Assembly (NCBI RefSeq): GCF_041687215.1
Contig: NZ_JAWLCI010000024.1
Span: 1 to 64,000, forward strand
DNA: 64,000 nt
Source: Mariniphaga sp041687215
GTDB lineage: Bacteria; Bacteroidota; Bacteroidia; Bacteroidales; Prolixibacteraceae
Reading direction: 5' to 3'
Shown here: piece after piece, positions 26,435 through 34,523 of the stretch
How the letters are laid out: each line of letters begins with the position of its first letter
Numbering within the stretch: the first letter of the stretch is position 1
Made by a program: the position numbers and the translations under genes
Notes under the pieces: generated by a model
Database searches by the model: none
What the model was told of the DNA's origin: nothing
The model's input: only the letters and a program-made list of their open reading frames with translations

Positions 26435-26460
26435 CCGGATTGTAGAAGTCCGGTTTTTTT
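26435..26460 (+). terminator. Rho-independent terminator of pgi
   Basis: CCGGATT (26435-26441) pairs with AGTCCGG (26447-26453, one wobble) around GTAGA and is followed directly by seven T. It lies 25 bases after the pgi stop. Confidence 0.85.
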
Positions 26461-26777
26461 ATGCAAAAAAGAAAAGGCCTGATCACACATCGTCTAAATA
26501 AATTCTCCAATATTTTCGGAATGAAAAAATATTTATCAATTTGATAATTATTGGCACAAAAGTTTAAAACGTCATAATTGATTCAACCTCTATTGAATGG
26601 CTCTGAGTTTCAGCGTATAATCTGCTTTCAGACTTCTGGGTATTTTAAAAACAGTTTGCTTTATAGATTTTTGGAATCTTTTTTGAAGAATAAACGTCAA
26701 TATTCAAAGATTTCATAATCATAAATTAGAATATTATGAAATTCGATTTTTAACAAAAAACAAAAAACAAATAAATT
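26461..26777. other. gene-free AT-rich stretch upstream of the OmpA-like lipoprotein
   Basis: About 317 bases, AT-rich, with no open frame that looks coding on either strand. A TTGGCAC at 26551-26557 resembles the -24 half of a sigma-54 promoter, but the expected GC at -12 is missing. No clear TAnnTTTG is placed correctly for the downstream gene. Nothing else is seen. Confidence 0.4.
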
Positions 26778-27449
26778 ATGAAAAAGCTCAGACTTAGTTT
26801 ATTGATGATGTTGAGTGTAGCCCTTATTTTGGGAAGTTGTGCCTCATGGAACAAAACACAAAAAGGAGCTGCAGTTGGCACTGCTGCCGGAGGTGCTGCC
26901 GGTGCAATTGTTGGAAAAGCATCCGGGAACACAGCATTGGGGGCAATTATTGGAGCCGCAGCAGGTGGCACAGCAGGTGCAATTATTGGCCGTCAGATGG
27001 ATAAACAGGCCGAGGAAATTGAAAAAACTGTTCCTGATGCCCGTGTAGAACGCGTGGGTGAAGGAATTGTAGTGGAATTCAACAGTCAGATACTTTTTGG
27101 TTTCGACCAGTCAAATCTTTCGGCTGATGCCAGAAATAATCTCGACAAACTGGTGGCTGTGCTGAATAACTACCCGGATACCAATATTGAAATTCAGGGA
27201 CATACCGACAGCACCGGCTCGGAATCCTATAATCAAAGATTATCAGAACAACGGGCCGGCTCAGTTTCCGGCTATTTAAAACAGAAAGGAATTTCAAGCC
27301 AGCGAATTACTCAGGTTGGAATGGGAGAATTGTATCCGAAATATTCCAATGATAACGAAGAAGGCCGGACTCAAAACCGCAGAGTCGATTTTTTAATTAC
27401 AGCCAACAAAAAAATGAAAGCTGAAGCAGAGCGTGAAGCCGAAAGCTAA
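26778..27449 (+). CDS. OmpA-family lipoprotein with glycine zipper
   Basis: 223 residues. The signal peptide ends in lipobox LGSC (Cys21). Residues 30-72 form a glycine-zipper helix pair (AAVGTAAGGAAGAIVGKASG and ALGAIIGAAAGGTAGAIIG) likely to insert in or pack on a membrane. Residues about 100-210 are an OmpA-like peptidoglycan-binding domain with the diaminopimelate-contact motif GHTDSTGSESYNQRLSEQRA and NRRVDF. It should tether the outer membrane to the cell wall. The C-terminus is charged (KKMKAEAEREAES). An outer-membrane barrel gene follows after 80 bases. Confidence 0.93.
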   Translation: MKKLRLSLLMMLSVALILGSCASWNKTQKGAAVGTAAGGAAGAIVGKASGNTALGAIIGAAAGGTAGAIIGRQMDKQAEEIEKTVPDARVERVGEGIVVEFNSQILFGFDQSNLSADARNNLDKLVAVLNNYPDTNIEIQGHTDSTGSESYNQRLSEQRAGSVSGYLKQKGISSQRITQVGMGELYPKYSNDNEEGRTQNRRVDFLITANKKMKAEAEREAES

Positions 27450-27529
27450 CAGGAGAAACCTAAATGCCTTAACTTCCTGGCACATTCAGTTTTTAAATAA
27501 AAAGGAACTTTTATTAGAAAATTAAAAAA

Positions 27530-28198
27530 ATGAGAACAAAATTTTTAACAAGTGCAATACTCATCGTTTTTACGGCAATGTCAGTGGTTGCCCAAATAAA
27601 TAATCCTGCAAAAACTTCATTTGCAGTGCTTGGTGGATTGAACTTTCAAAATTTAAACGGAAAAAATGCCACCGGAAATCAGCTCGATAACGATTTAATG
27701 CTGGGCTATCATGTAGGAGTGAATGTTCAGATTCCTGTAGCACCTGAGTTTTATTTTCAACCAGGATTAATGCTTTCGACAAAAGGTACAAAAAACAGTG
27801 AATTTGCCGATAAACTCAGCTTGATGTACCTGGAAATGCCATTAAATTTTATGTACAAAGCAGCACTGGGCACTGGTCATTTTATGCTGGGATTTGGGCC
27901 TTACCTTGCCTACGGTGTTGGTGGTAAAGCAACCTGGGAATCGGGCTCCGGTGAGGTGAAATATGATGTTAAATTTAAAAAAGAGGATAACTCAAGTAGT
28001 GCCACGGAAGTTTATTACAAACCTTTTGATGCAGGCGGAAACATTTTTGCCGGATATGAACTTCCGGGCGGTCTGTTTTTTCAGTTCAATACCCAGCTTG
28101 GATTGCTGAATATTAACTGGGATTACGAGCTAAATCCGAATGATCAATCGGTGGTAAAGAACACAGGTTTTGGCTTTTCTGCAGGATACCGGTTTTAA
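27530..28198 (+). CDS. outer-membrane beta-barrel protein (OMP_b-brl type)
   Basis: 222 residues with a Sec signal peptide (cut after VVAQ) and repeated amphipathic strands: GYHVGVNVQIPVAPEFYFQPGLMLSTKG, YLEMPLNFMYKAALG, FMLGFGPYLAYGVGGK, and a last strand ending GFGFSAGYRF. This is the PorT/OmpW-like eight-strand pattern frequent in Bacteroidota, with the typical terminal Phe. Function is not known. It is followed by a bidirectional terminator. Confidence 0.85.
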   Translation: MRTKFLTSAILIVFTAMSVVAQINNPAKTSFAVLGGLNFQNLNGKNATGNQLDNDLMLGYHVGVNVQIPVAPEFYFQPGLMLSTKGTKNSEFADKLSLMYLEMPLNFMYKAALGTGHFMLGFGPYLAYGVGGKATWESGSGEVKYDVKFKKEDNSSSATEVYYKPFDAGGNIFAGYELPGGLFFQFNTQLGLLNINWDYELNPNDQSVVKNTGFGFSAGYRF

Positions 28199-28220
28199 TA
28201 ATTAGCACGAAAAAAAATTG

Positions 28221-28250
28221 TACCCTTCGTATCTCGCGAAGGGTATTTTT
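28221..28250. terminator. bidirectional terminator
   Basis: A perfect 9-bp stem, TACCCTTCG (28221-28229) with CGAAGGGTA (28237-28245), and TTTTT on the right and a run of A on the left. It terminates the barrel gene (plus) and gpsA (minus). Confidence 0.85.
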
Positions 28251-28267
28251 GGCTCAAGGAACAAGAT

Positions 28268-29266
28268 TTAACTCAGTTTTTCGGCTAAACGAATCATCTC
28301 TTTTTTTGCCTGAAGGTTTTTGTAAAGAATATTGTAAACCGTATCACAAATAGGTAAATTAATCTGGTGTTTTTGGTTTATTTCAAAAATGGACTTTGTT
28401 GCGTAATAACCCTCGGCCACCATGTTCATATCCAGAAAAGCATTGCGTACCGAATAGCCCCTTCCTATGAGCGTTCCCAGCAAACGGTTACGGCTGAATT
28501 GCGAATATACGGTAACCATCAGGTCGCCAAGGTAAGCCGAATCTTTTATGTCGCGGGTAATGGGATGGACGGTATCCACAAACCGTTTCATTTCCTGAAT
28601 GGCGTTGGAAACCAGCACCGCCTGGAAATTGTCGCCGTAACGCAATCCGTGGGCAATTCCGGCGCCAATGGCAATTATATTCTTCATTACCGAAGTATAT
28701 TCCGTTCCCCAAATGTCATCGGAAATAGAAGTGAAAATGTAGTTGCTTTGAATTAGTCTGGCAAAATTGGCCGCTTTGGTTTCATCGATACTAGCCACGG
28801 TGAGGTAAGAAAGTTTTTCAAGCGCCACCTCTTCGGCATGGCACGGACCGGCAATCACTCCAACACTTTCGTAAGGCACGTTGAAATATCTGTTCAGGTA
28901 TTCCACTATCAGCAGGTTTTCAGGAGTTACAATTCCTTTGATGCCCGACAAAAAATATTTTGAACTGAGGTCTGTTTTCAATCCGCTCAAAATTTCAGGT
29001 AAAAAAGCTGAAGGAACGGCCAAAACTATAATGTCTGAATCCTCCACAATTTCATCCACATCATTATAAAAATTGATTCTTTCCGTTTCAAATTCCACAC
29101 TTTGCAGGTAACGCGGATTGTAGCCCAGTTCTTTAAAACTTTCAATAGTTTCTGTTTTTCTGAAAAACCAGTTGATTTGTTCCACATTCTCCAACAGCAT
29201 TTTGGCGATGGCCGTTGCCCAGCTTCCGCTTCCAATTACTCCTACCTTGTCTGTTTTAATGTTCAT
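28268..29266 (-). CDS. gpsA: NAD(P)-dependent glycerol-3-phosphate dehydrogenase
   Basis: 332-residue cytoplasmic enzyme reducing dihydroxyacetone phosphate to sn-glycerol-3-phosphate for phospholipid synthesis. The N-terminal Rossmann motif is VGVIGSGSWATAIAKML, the catalytic Lys is within GTEYTSVMKNIIAIGAGIAHGL, and YGDNFQAVLVSNAIQEM follows. Start 29266 begins this conserved region; the longer frame adds only a hydrophobic stretch upstream of the promoter. It is divergent from the glycerol catabolic genes, pairing synthesis with use of glycerol-3-phosphate. Confidence 0.96.
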   Translation of the reverse strand: MNIKTDKVGVIGSGSWATAIAKMLLENVEQINWFFRKTETIESFKELGYNPRYLQSVEFETERINFYNDVDEIVEDSDIIVLAVPSAFLPEILSGLKTDLSSKYFLSGIKGIVTPENLLIVEYLNRYFNVPYESVGVIAGPCHAEEVALEKLSYLTVASIDETKAANFARLIQSNYIFTSISDDIWGTEYTSVMKNIIAIGAGIAHGLRYGDNFQAVLVSNAIQEMKRFVDTVHPITRDIKDSAYLGDLMVTVYSQFSRNRLLGTLIGRGYSVRNAFLDMNMVAEGYYATKSIFEINQKHQINLPICDTVYNILYKNLQAKKEMIRLAEKLS

Positions 29267-29284
29267 TCCCTTTTTTTCAGATGG

Positions 29285-29317
29285 CAAAAATAAGAAGATT
29301 ATAAAACATCCTTTCAA
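29285..29317 (-). promoter_or_regulatory. gpsA promoter
   Basis: On the minus strand TTG (29315-29317), 22 bases, then TATTTTTG (29285-29292), an exact TAnnTTTG. The -7 element is 18 bases before the gpsA ATG, giving a very short leader. Confidence 0.5.
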
Positions 29318-29370
29318 TTTCCCGGAATTGTTGTATTTTCAGGGCAGAAATCAATAATATACATCTGACC

Positions 29371-30867
29371 ATGCAAAAATACATTCTTGCACTCGACTCA
29401 GGCACAACCAGCAACAGGGCCATTCTTTTTAATTATTCCGGAGTAATAGCCGGAACTGCCCAGCAGGAATTCGAACAAATTTATCCGCGCCCCGGGTGGG
29501 TGGAGCACAGTCCGAAAGCCATTTGGGAAAGCCAGTTGAAGGTGGCCCGCGAAGTTTTGGAAAAACATAAAATTTCTCCTTCGGAAATATCAGGAATTGG
29601 TATCACCAATCAGCGCGAAACCACGTTGGTTTGGAACCGCGAAACCGGCGAGCCGGTGTATAATTCCATTGTGTGGCAGGACCGCCGAACTGCCGGAATT
29701 TGTGATGAACTGAAAGACCGCGGACTGGAAAAAACGTTTGCTGAAAAAACCGGTCTGGTAATCGATGCTTATTTTTCAGGAACAAAAATAAAATGGATTC
29801 TGGATAATGTGGAAGGTGTAAAAGAACTGGCCAAATCCGGAAAGCTGGCTTTTGGAACTGTAGATACCTGGCTTATCTGGAAACTTACAGGTGGAAAATT
29901 GCACATTACGGATGTGACTAACGCAAGCCGAACGTTACTTTTTAATATTCATACTTTGGAATGGGATGATGAACTGTTGAAAATTCTTGACGTTCCGAAG
30001 GAATTGCTGCCCGAGGTAAAACAAAGCAGCGAGATTTACGGGAAAACGGAAAAGGAATTGTTTGGGGAAGAAATTCCTGTTGCGGGAATTGCCGGCGACC
30101 AACAGGCATCCTTGTTCGGGCAAATGTGCATTCAAGAGGGGATGGTAAAAAACACTTACGGCACAGGTTGTTTTGTGGTAATGAATACCGGAAGCAAACC
30201 CATTTCATCAAAACATAAATTACTTACAACCATTGCGTGGCAGGTAAACGGCAAAACAACCTACGCACTCGAAGGGAGTATTTTTGTGGCCGGAGCAGTG
30301 GTGCAATGGCTGCGCGATAAACTGGGAATTATAAAATCTTCGGCTGAAATAGAAGACCTGGCGTCGCAGGTGCCCGACAGTGGAGGCGTTTCGTTTGTGC
30401 AGGCATTTGTGGGGCTGGGCGCTCCGCACTGGGACCAGTATGCCGCCGGAACAATTATCGGTTTGAGCCGTGGTACCGGAAAAGCCCACATTGCCCGTGC
30501 AGCGCTCGAAGCCATTGCTTTGCGTTCAATGGAGGTTATAAAAACCATGGCCGAAGATTCCGGTATCGATGTACACGAACTCAGGGTGGATGGTGGAGCG
30601 GCAGTGAATAACCTGCTCATGCAAATTCAGGCCGATGTGGTGAATACCGATGTGGTTCGACCCAAAGTAACTGAAACCACTGCGCTTGGCGCTGCCTACC
30701 TGGCCGGCCTGGCAACCGGCTTCTGGAAAAATATGGATGAGGTAAAAGAACAATGGCAGGTGGATCGCAAATTTCAACCCGCTGAAAACAGGGAGGAATT
30801 CAAAAAAGTGATTTCAAACTGGAAAAAAGCGGTTGAACGCAGCAAAGCCTGGTACGAATCGCATTAA
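29371..30867 (+). CDS. glpK: glycerol kinase
   Basis: 498-residue FGGY-family kinase making sn-glycerol-3-phosphate from glycerol. Motifs: LALDSGTTSNRAILFN (phosphate 1), ITNQRETTLVWNRETGEPVYNSIVWQDRR (substrate), GDQQASLFGQ, the FGGY signature near ALEAIALRSMEVI, and VDGGAAVNNLLMQIQADV (adenosine). First gene of a glpK-glpD-glpF operon with gaps of 29 and 20 bases. Confidence 0.98.
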   Translation: MQKYILALDSGTTSNRAILFNYSGVIAGTAQQEFEQIYPRPGWVEHSPKAIWESQLKVAREVLEKHKISPSEISGIGITNQRETTLVWNRETGEPVYNSIVWQDRRTAGICDELKDRGLEKTFAEKTGLVIDAYFSGTKIKWILDNVEGVKELAKSGKLAFGTVDTWLIWKLTGGKLHITDVTNASRTLLFNIHTLEWDDELLKILDVPKELLPEVKQSSEIYGKTEKELFGEEIPVAGIAGDQQASLFGQMCIQEGMVKNTYGTGCFVVMNTGSKPISSKHKLLTTIAWQVNGKTTYALEGSIFVAGAVVQWLRDKLGIIKSSAEIEDLASQVPDSGGVSFVQAFVGLGAPHWDQYAAGTIIGLSRGTGKAHIARAALEAIALRSMEVIKTMAEDSGIDVHELRVDGGAAVNNLLMQIQADVVNTDVVRPKVTETTALGAAYLAGLATGFWKNMDEVKEQWQVDRKFQPAENREEFKKVISNWKKAVERSKAWYESH

Positions 30868-30896
30868 TCATTGAAAATAAATTTAACGGAAAGAAA

Positions 30897-32459
30897 ATGG
30901 AACGGGATGTCATTCTGAAGAAAATTCAAAAAACAAAATGGGACATTATAATAATCGGTGGAGGAGCAACCGGACTTGGATGCGCTGTGGATGCTGCTTC
31001 CCGCGGTTATAAAACATTGTTGCTGGAACAGACCGATTTTTCCAAAGGAACTTCGAGTCGCAGTACAAAACTAGTACACGGCGGAGTTCGCTATTTACAG
31101 CAGGGCGATGTTTCTCTGGTATTCGAAGCATTAAAAGAGCGGGGGTTGATGTTTAAAAATGCCCCGCACCTGGTTACCAATCAGTCGTTTATTATTCCAA
31201 CTTATGATTGGTGGGGCGGACCGTTTTACACCGTCGGGCTGAAAGTTTACGACTTCATGGCAGGGAAACTGGGTCTGGGACCGTCAAAACATCTTTCGCG
31301 TGAAGAAGCCATTGAAGCTTTGCCAACGGTTGAACAGGAAGGATTGAAAGGTGGGGTGATTTACCAGGACGGGCAGTTTGACGATTCAAGAATGGCCATT
31401 ACACTTGCCCTGACTGCGGTGGACTATGGCGCTTCATTAATGAATTACTGCAAAGTTACCCAACTTTTAAAAGATGGTGAACTGATAACAGGAGCAATTG
31501 CAGTTGACCAGGAAACCGGCGAAGAAATGAAAATTAAATCGAAGGTAGTTATAAATGCCACCGGCGTTTTTGCCGATGAGGTGATCCAGATGGACGAACC
31601 CGGCAAACCGGAAATGATAACACCCAGCCAGGGAATTCACCTGATTCTGGATAAAAGCTTCCTTCCGAACGATTACGCCATAATGGTTCCCCATACTTCC
31701 GACGGACGGGTTATGTTTGCCGTTCCATGGCACCATCACGTGGTGGTGGGAACAACAGATACATTAATTGAAAAACATTCGCTTGAGCCAATAGCGTTGG
31801 ATTCAGAAGTTGATTTTGTGTTGGAGACTGCCGGGCAATATTTGGTAAAACAGCCCACCCGAAAGGATGTATTAAGTGTTTTTGCGGGATTAAGGCCACT
31901 GGCCAAACCCGAGGGTGGGAAAAAGGCCACAAAGGAAATTTCGCGGGGTCACAAAATCCTTATCTCCGTTTCAGGACTCATTACTGTTATAGGTGGAAAA
32001 TGGACCACATATCGAAAAATGGCCGAAGATACCATAGATAAAGCCATTATGCTGGGCGGACTGGCTGAGCGCGATTGTATTACACACCACTTACCCGTTC
32101 ATGGGTATCGTATGGATATGGACCCTTATAACGATCCATTGGCACCGTATGGGCTCGATAAGGAAGAAATTTTAGCTATTGGTGAAGAAGAGAAAGGCTG
32201 GGAAGGGTGGTTGAGCGAAAAATTGCAAATACGCAAATCGCAGGTAGCATGGGCTGTACGAAAGGAGTGGGCCCGCACGGTTGATGATGTACTTGCGCGG
32301 AGAACAAGAGTTCTTTTTCTCGATGCCCGGGAAAGTGTCCGCATTGCTCCCGATGTGGCCAAACTTATGGCAAAAGAACTGGGTAAAAAGAAAAAATGGC
32401 AAAAAGAACAAATTGCGCAGTTTAATGAAATAGCTAAAAATTATTATTTTCAGGATTAA
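30897..32459 (+). CDS. glpD: FAD-dependent glycerol-3-phosphate dehydrogenase
   Basis: 520-residue membrane-associated flavoenzyme oxidising glycerol-3-phosphate to dihydroxyacetone phosphate and passing electrons to quinone. The FAD-binding N-terminus is DIIIIGGGATGLGCAVDAASRG, followed by the family signature SSRSTKLVHGGVRYLQQGD. Substrate residues lie in FAGLRPLAKP, and a C-terminal helical domain (about 390-520) contains VDDVLARRTRVLFLDAR. With glpK and glpF it completes glycerol uptake and oxidation. Confidence 0.96.
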   Translation: MERDVILKKIQKTKWDIIIIGGGATGLGCAVDAASRGYKTLLLEQTDFSKGTSSRSTKLVHGGVRYLQQGDVSLVFEALKERGLMFKNAPHLVTNQSFIIPTYDWWGGPFYTVGLKVYDFMAGKLGLGPSKHLSREEAIEALPTVEQEGLKGGVIYQDGQFDDSRMAITLALTAVDYGASLMNYCKVTQLLKDGELITGAIAVDQETGEEMKIKSKVVINATGVFADEVIQMDEPGKPEMITPSQGIHLILDKSFLPNDYAIMVPHTSDGRVMFAVPWHHHVVVGTTDTLIEKHSLEPIALDSEVDFVLETAGQYLVKQPTRKDVLSVFAGLRPLAKPEGGKKATKEISRGHKILISVSGLITVIGGKWTTYRKMAEDTIDKAIMLGGLAERDCITHHLPVHGYRMDMDPYNDPLAPYGLDKEEILAIGEEEKGWEGWLSEKLQIRKSQVAWAVRKEWARTVDDVLARRTRVLFLDARESVRIAPDVAKLMAKELGKKKKWQKEQIAQFNEIAKNYYFQD

Positions 32460-32479
32460 TAAATTAAAAAAGGAAATCT

Positions 32480-33226
32480 ATGTTAGAGCTTTTCGGAGAA
32501 GTTTTAGGCACTTTTATTCTGATTTTACTCGGAAATGGTGTAGTAGCCAATGTTAACCTCGACAAAACCCACAGTCATGGGAGCGGCTGGATTGTTATAA
32601 CTGCAGGATGGGCCATGGCCGTGTTTGTTGCTGTTTTGGCTACAGCCGATTTAAGTGGAGCTCACATCAATCCGGCAGTTACATTAGGGTTGGCATTTAG
32701 CGGTTTGTTTGAGTGGGCCAAAGTTGCGCCGTTTATTTTGGCACAAATGCTGGGCGCAATGCTGGGTGCTTTCACGGTTTATGTTTTCTTTCGAAATCAT
32801 TTTAATATTACAACAACTGCCGGAGCCAAAAAGGCTTGTTTCTGCACGGCGCCGGCCATCAGGCATTTTCGGAATAATTTTTTTTCTGAATTTGTTGGAA
32901 CATTTGTTTTGGTTTTGGCTGTGCTTTTAATCACCATGCCTCAATTGCCATACGAGAGTTTTGGCAGCACTAAAGTGGGTTTGGGTTCACTTGGCGCTTT
33001 GCCGGTTGCTTTGGTAGTTTTTTCTCTTGGTTTGAGTTTAGGCGGTACCACCGGCTATGCCATTAATCCCGCCCGCGATTTGGGACCCCGAATTATCCAT
33101 TCCCTGCTTCCACTTAAAAATAAGGATAATAGTGACTGGCCATATTCATGGATTCCAGTATTTGGGCCTGTAGCAGGAGCAGGGTTTGCTTCACTGGTTC
33201 ATTATTTTATCAGTTGCAATTGTTAA
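32480..33226 (+). CDS. glpF: glycerol uptake facilitator (aquaglyceroporin)
   Basis: 248-residue MIP-family channel with six TM helices. The two pore half-helix motifs are NPAVT (SGAHINPAVTLGL) and NPARD (GYAINPARDLGPR); Asp after the second NPAR is the mark of glycerol-conducting rather than water-only members. An inserted loop (about 108-130) has two cysteines (KKACFCTAP), which is unusual. Last gene of the glp operon; no terminator lies between it and the small-RNA promoter. Confidence 0.95.
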   Translation: MLELFGEVLGTFILILLGNGVVANVNLDKTHSHGSGWIVITAGWAMAVFVAVLATADLSGAHINPAVTLGLAFSGLFEWAKVAPFILAQMLGAMLGAFTVYVFFRNHFNITTTAGAKKACFCTAPAIRHFRNNFFSEFVGTFVLVLAVLLITMPQLPYESFGSTKVGLGSLGALPVALVVFSLGLSLGGTTGYAINPARDLGPRIIHSLLPLKNKDNSDWPYSWIPVFGPVAGAGFASLVHYFISCNC

Positions 33227-33259
33227 ACAAAAAAAAATGAAAAAAAAAGCTGAAAGATT

Positions 33260-33290
33260 TTTGGTTTTGGGAAAAGGTTTCTTACATTTG
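33260..33290 (+). promoter_or_regulatory. full consensus Bacteroidota promoter
   Basis: TTTG (33260-33263), 19 bases, then TACATTTG (33283-33290). Both elements and their spacing match the consensus TTTG-N19-TAnnTTTG, the best promoter in the window. The nearest downstream protein start is more than 200 bases away, with a terminator in between. Confidence 0.7.
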
Positions 33291-33294
33291 TAAT

Positions 33295-33368
33295 GCAATA
33301 CGTTCTGTATTGCTTGTGTGTTTGGGGGTTAACATTTGAGGGCAGCTGATGAGCTGCCCTTTCTTTTT
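33295..33368 (+). ncRNA. candidate small RNA, about 74 nt
   Basis: Transcription from the promoter just upstream should begin near 33295. The transcript would open with a hairpin (GCAATAC 33295-33301 with GTATTGC 33307-33313), continue with about 26 unpaired bases rich in G and U, and end in a strong terminator hairpin at 33340-33359 with a U-rich tail. No open frame of useful size lies inside. The complete promoter-hairpin-linker-terminator unit suggests an independent small RNA. It could instead be an attenuated leader of the gene at 33509. Comparison with Bacteroidota structured RNA classes such as Flavo-1 or Bacteroidales-1 was not possible. Confidence 0.6.
33340..33368 (+). terminator. 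strong Rho-independent terminator of the small RNA
   Basis: GGGCAGCT (33340-33347) pairs perfectly with AGCTGCCC (33352-33359) around GATG, followed by TTTCTTTTT. GC-rich 8-bp stem and U tract make it a confident terminator. Confidence 0.88.
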
Positions 33369-33508
33369 ACCTTTTTTCGAAAAACTGTTTTTCAAAAACA
33401 ATTTATTTTAAAAATGAGCTTTGTTCAATTACATTTTTGTTTTATGATATCCAAAAAATAAATATCTTACAAATTATTTTAATCAATCTTGACAAAGCTG
33501 AAATTGCC

Positions 33509-34501
33509 ATGGAAAATACTGACCAAAAAAATAAGAAATATCGTGGTAAACTGAATGAAAGATTTGCAATTTTGCAAGCTTTTATTCATAGTGAGTCTGG
33601 CTTTGAGCATAGCGAAAAGTCCTTATTATCAACTGAAATTAGCACCGAAGAGCTTAAAAAGGCTTTTTCAGAAACTATTCATGAGAATCTAAGGTTCACT
33701 GATTTATTCTTCAATGCACCGGTTGGATATGCAATTCTTAATTCTCAATATAAGATTAGCGAAATAAATGAATTGGGGTGTAAGTTCCTAAATGGAGAAG
33801 AATCTGATTTGCAGGGCAAAATATTTTCAGATTTTATTATTCCAAAAGATAATGATGCTTTTCAGTTTTTTATGAAGAATTTAAAAGCTGGTAAACCAAA
33901 TGTTCAATGTGAATTAAAGTTGAAAGATAATTCAGATTCTTTAAGAATATTTGGTGCTTCAGGAATGGAGAAGAAACTTGATAGTCAGACCTATCGTCTT
34001 GTTTTTTTCAAAGCTTCTGCGTATTCGGATACTGGTGCAAATAGTGATTTTCATTTGGATACTTCTGTGGATGAAAATGATTCAGCGGAAACAGCTTCTG
34101 ATTTAAACCGGACAAAATATTCTACAGATAAGATTCTTGAAAGTTTGACCATTCTTGTGGCAGATGACGATGAAGTGACCCGTTTTTATTTGTCGGAACT
34201 GTTGGAACAAAAATGCCGGAAAATGTTCTTTGCCAAAAACGGGAAAGAAGCATTTGAGATTTTTCAGAATAACCAAAACATTGATCTTATTTTAATGGAT
34301 ATAAAAATGCCCGTTTTGGATGGTTATTCAGCCACAATAAAAATAAAGGAAACCGACAAAAAAGTTGTTGTTGTTGCGCAAACAGCATACGCACTGGCCA
34401 GCGACAGGGAAAAAGCACTGGCGGCAGGCTGCGACGATTACCTGGCCAAACCGTTAATGAAAAAGGACTTGTATTCTGTAATCGAAAAATTCTTCAAATA
34501 A
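33509..34501 (+). CDS. PAS-like domain plus response-regulator receiver protein
   Basis: 330 residues. A charged N-terminal helix region precedes a PAS-like domain (about 65-190: LRFTDLFFNAPVGYAILNSQYKISEINELGCKFL). A C-terminal receiver (about 212-330) has the acidic pair in VADDDE, the phospho-acceptor Asp in LILMDIKMPVLDGY, Thr in VVVAQTAYA and Lys in DYLAKPL. No histidine kinase or output domain is present, so it may be a phosphate relay or protein-interaction device. ATG 33509 was chosen over 33437, whose extra residues look non-coding. The first two-thirds of the gene is more AT-rich by eye than the receiver part. Confidence 0.85.
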   Translation: MENTDQKNKKYRGKLNERFAILQAFIHSESGFEHSEKSLLSTEISTEELKKAFSETIHENLRFTDLFFNAPVGYAILNSQYKISEINELGCKFLNGEESDLQGKIFSDFIIPKDNDAFQFFMKNLKAGKPNVQCELKLKDNSDSLRIFGASGMEKKLDSQTYRLVFFKASAYSDTGANSDFHLDTSVDENDSAETASDLNRTKYSTDKILESLTILVADDDEVTRFYLSELLEQKCRKMFFAKNGKEAFEIFQNNQNIDLILMDIKMPVLDGYSATIKIKETDKKVVVVAQTAYALASDREKALAAGCDDYLAKPLMKKDLYSVIEKFFK

Positions 34502-34523
34502 ATTGGGTAAAACCATCCCTTTT

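Noticed and set aside
26551..26567. TTGGCAC resembling a sigma-54 -24 element upstream of the OmpA-like lipoprotein
   Set aside because: The -12 position reads TTTA rather than TTGC and the site is over 200 bases from the gene.
33437..33508. Upstream in-frame start of the PAS-receiver gene at 33437
   Set aside because: The extra 24 residues are AT-rich and unlike any conserved N-terminus; ATG 33509 is preferred.
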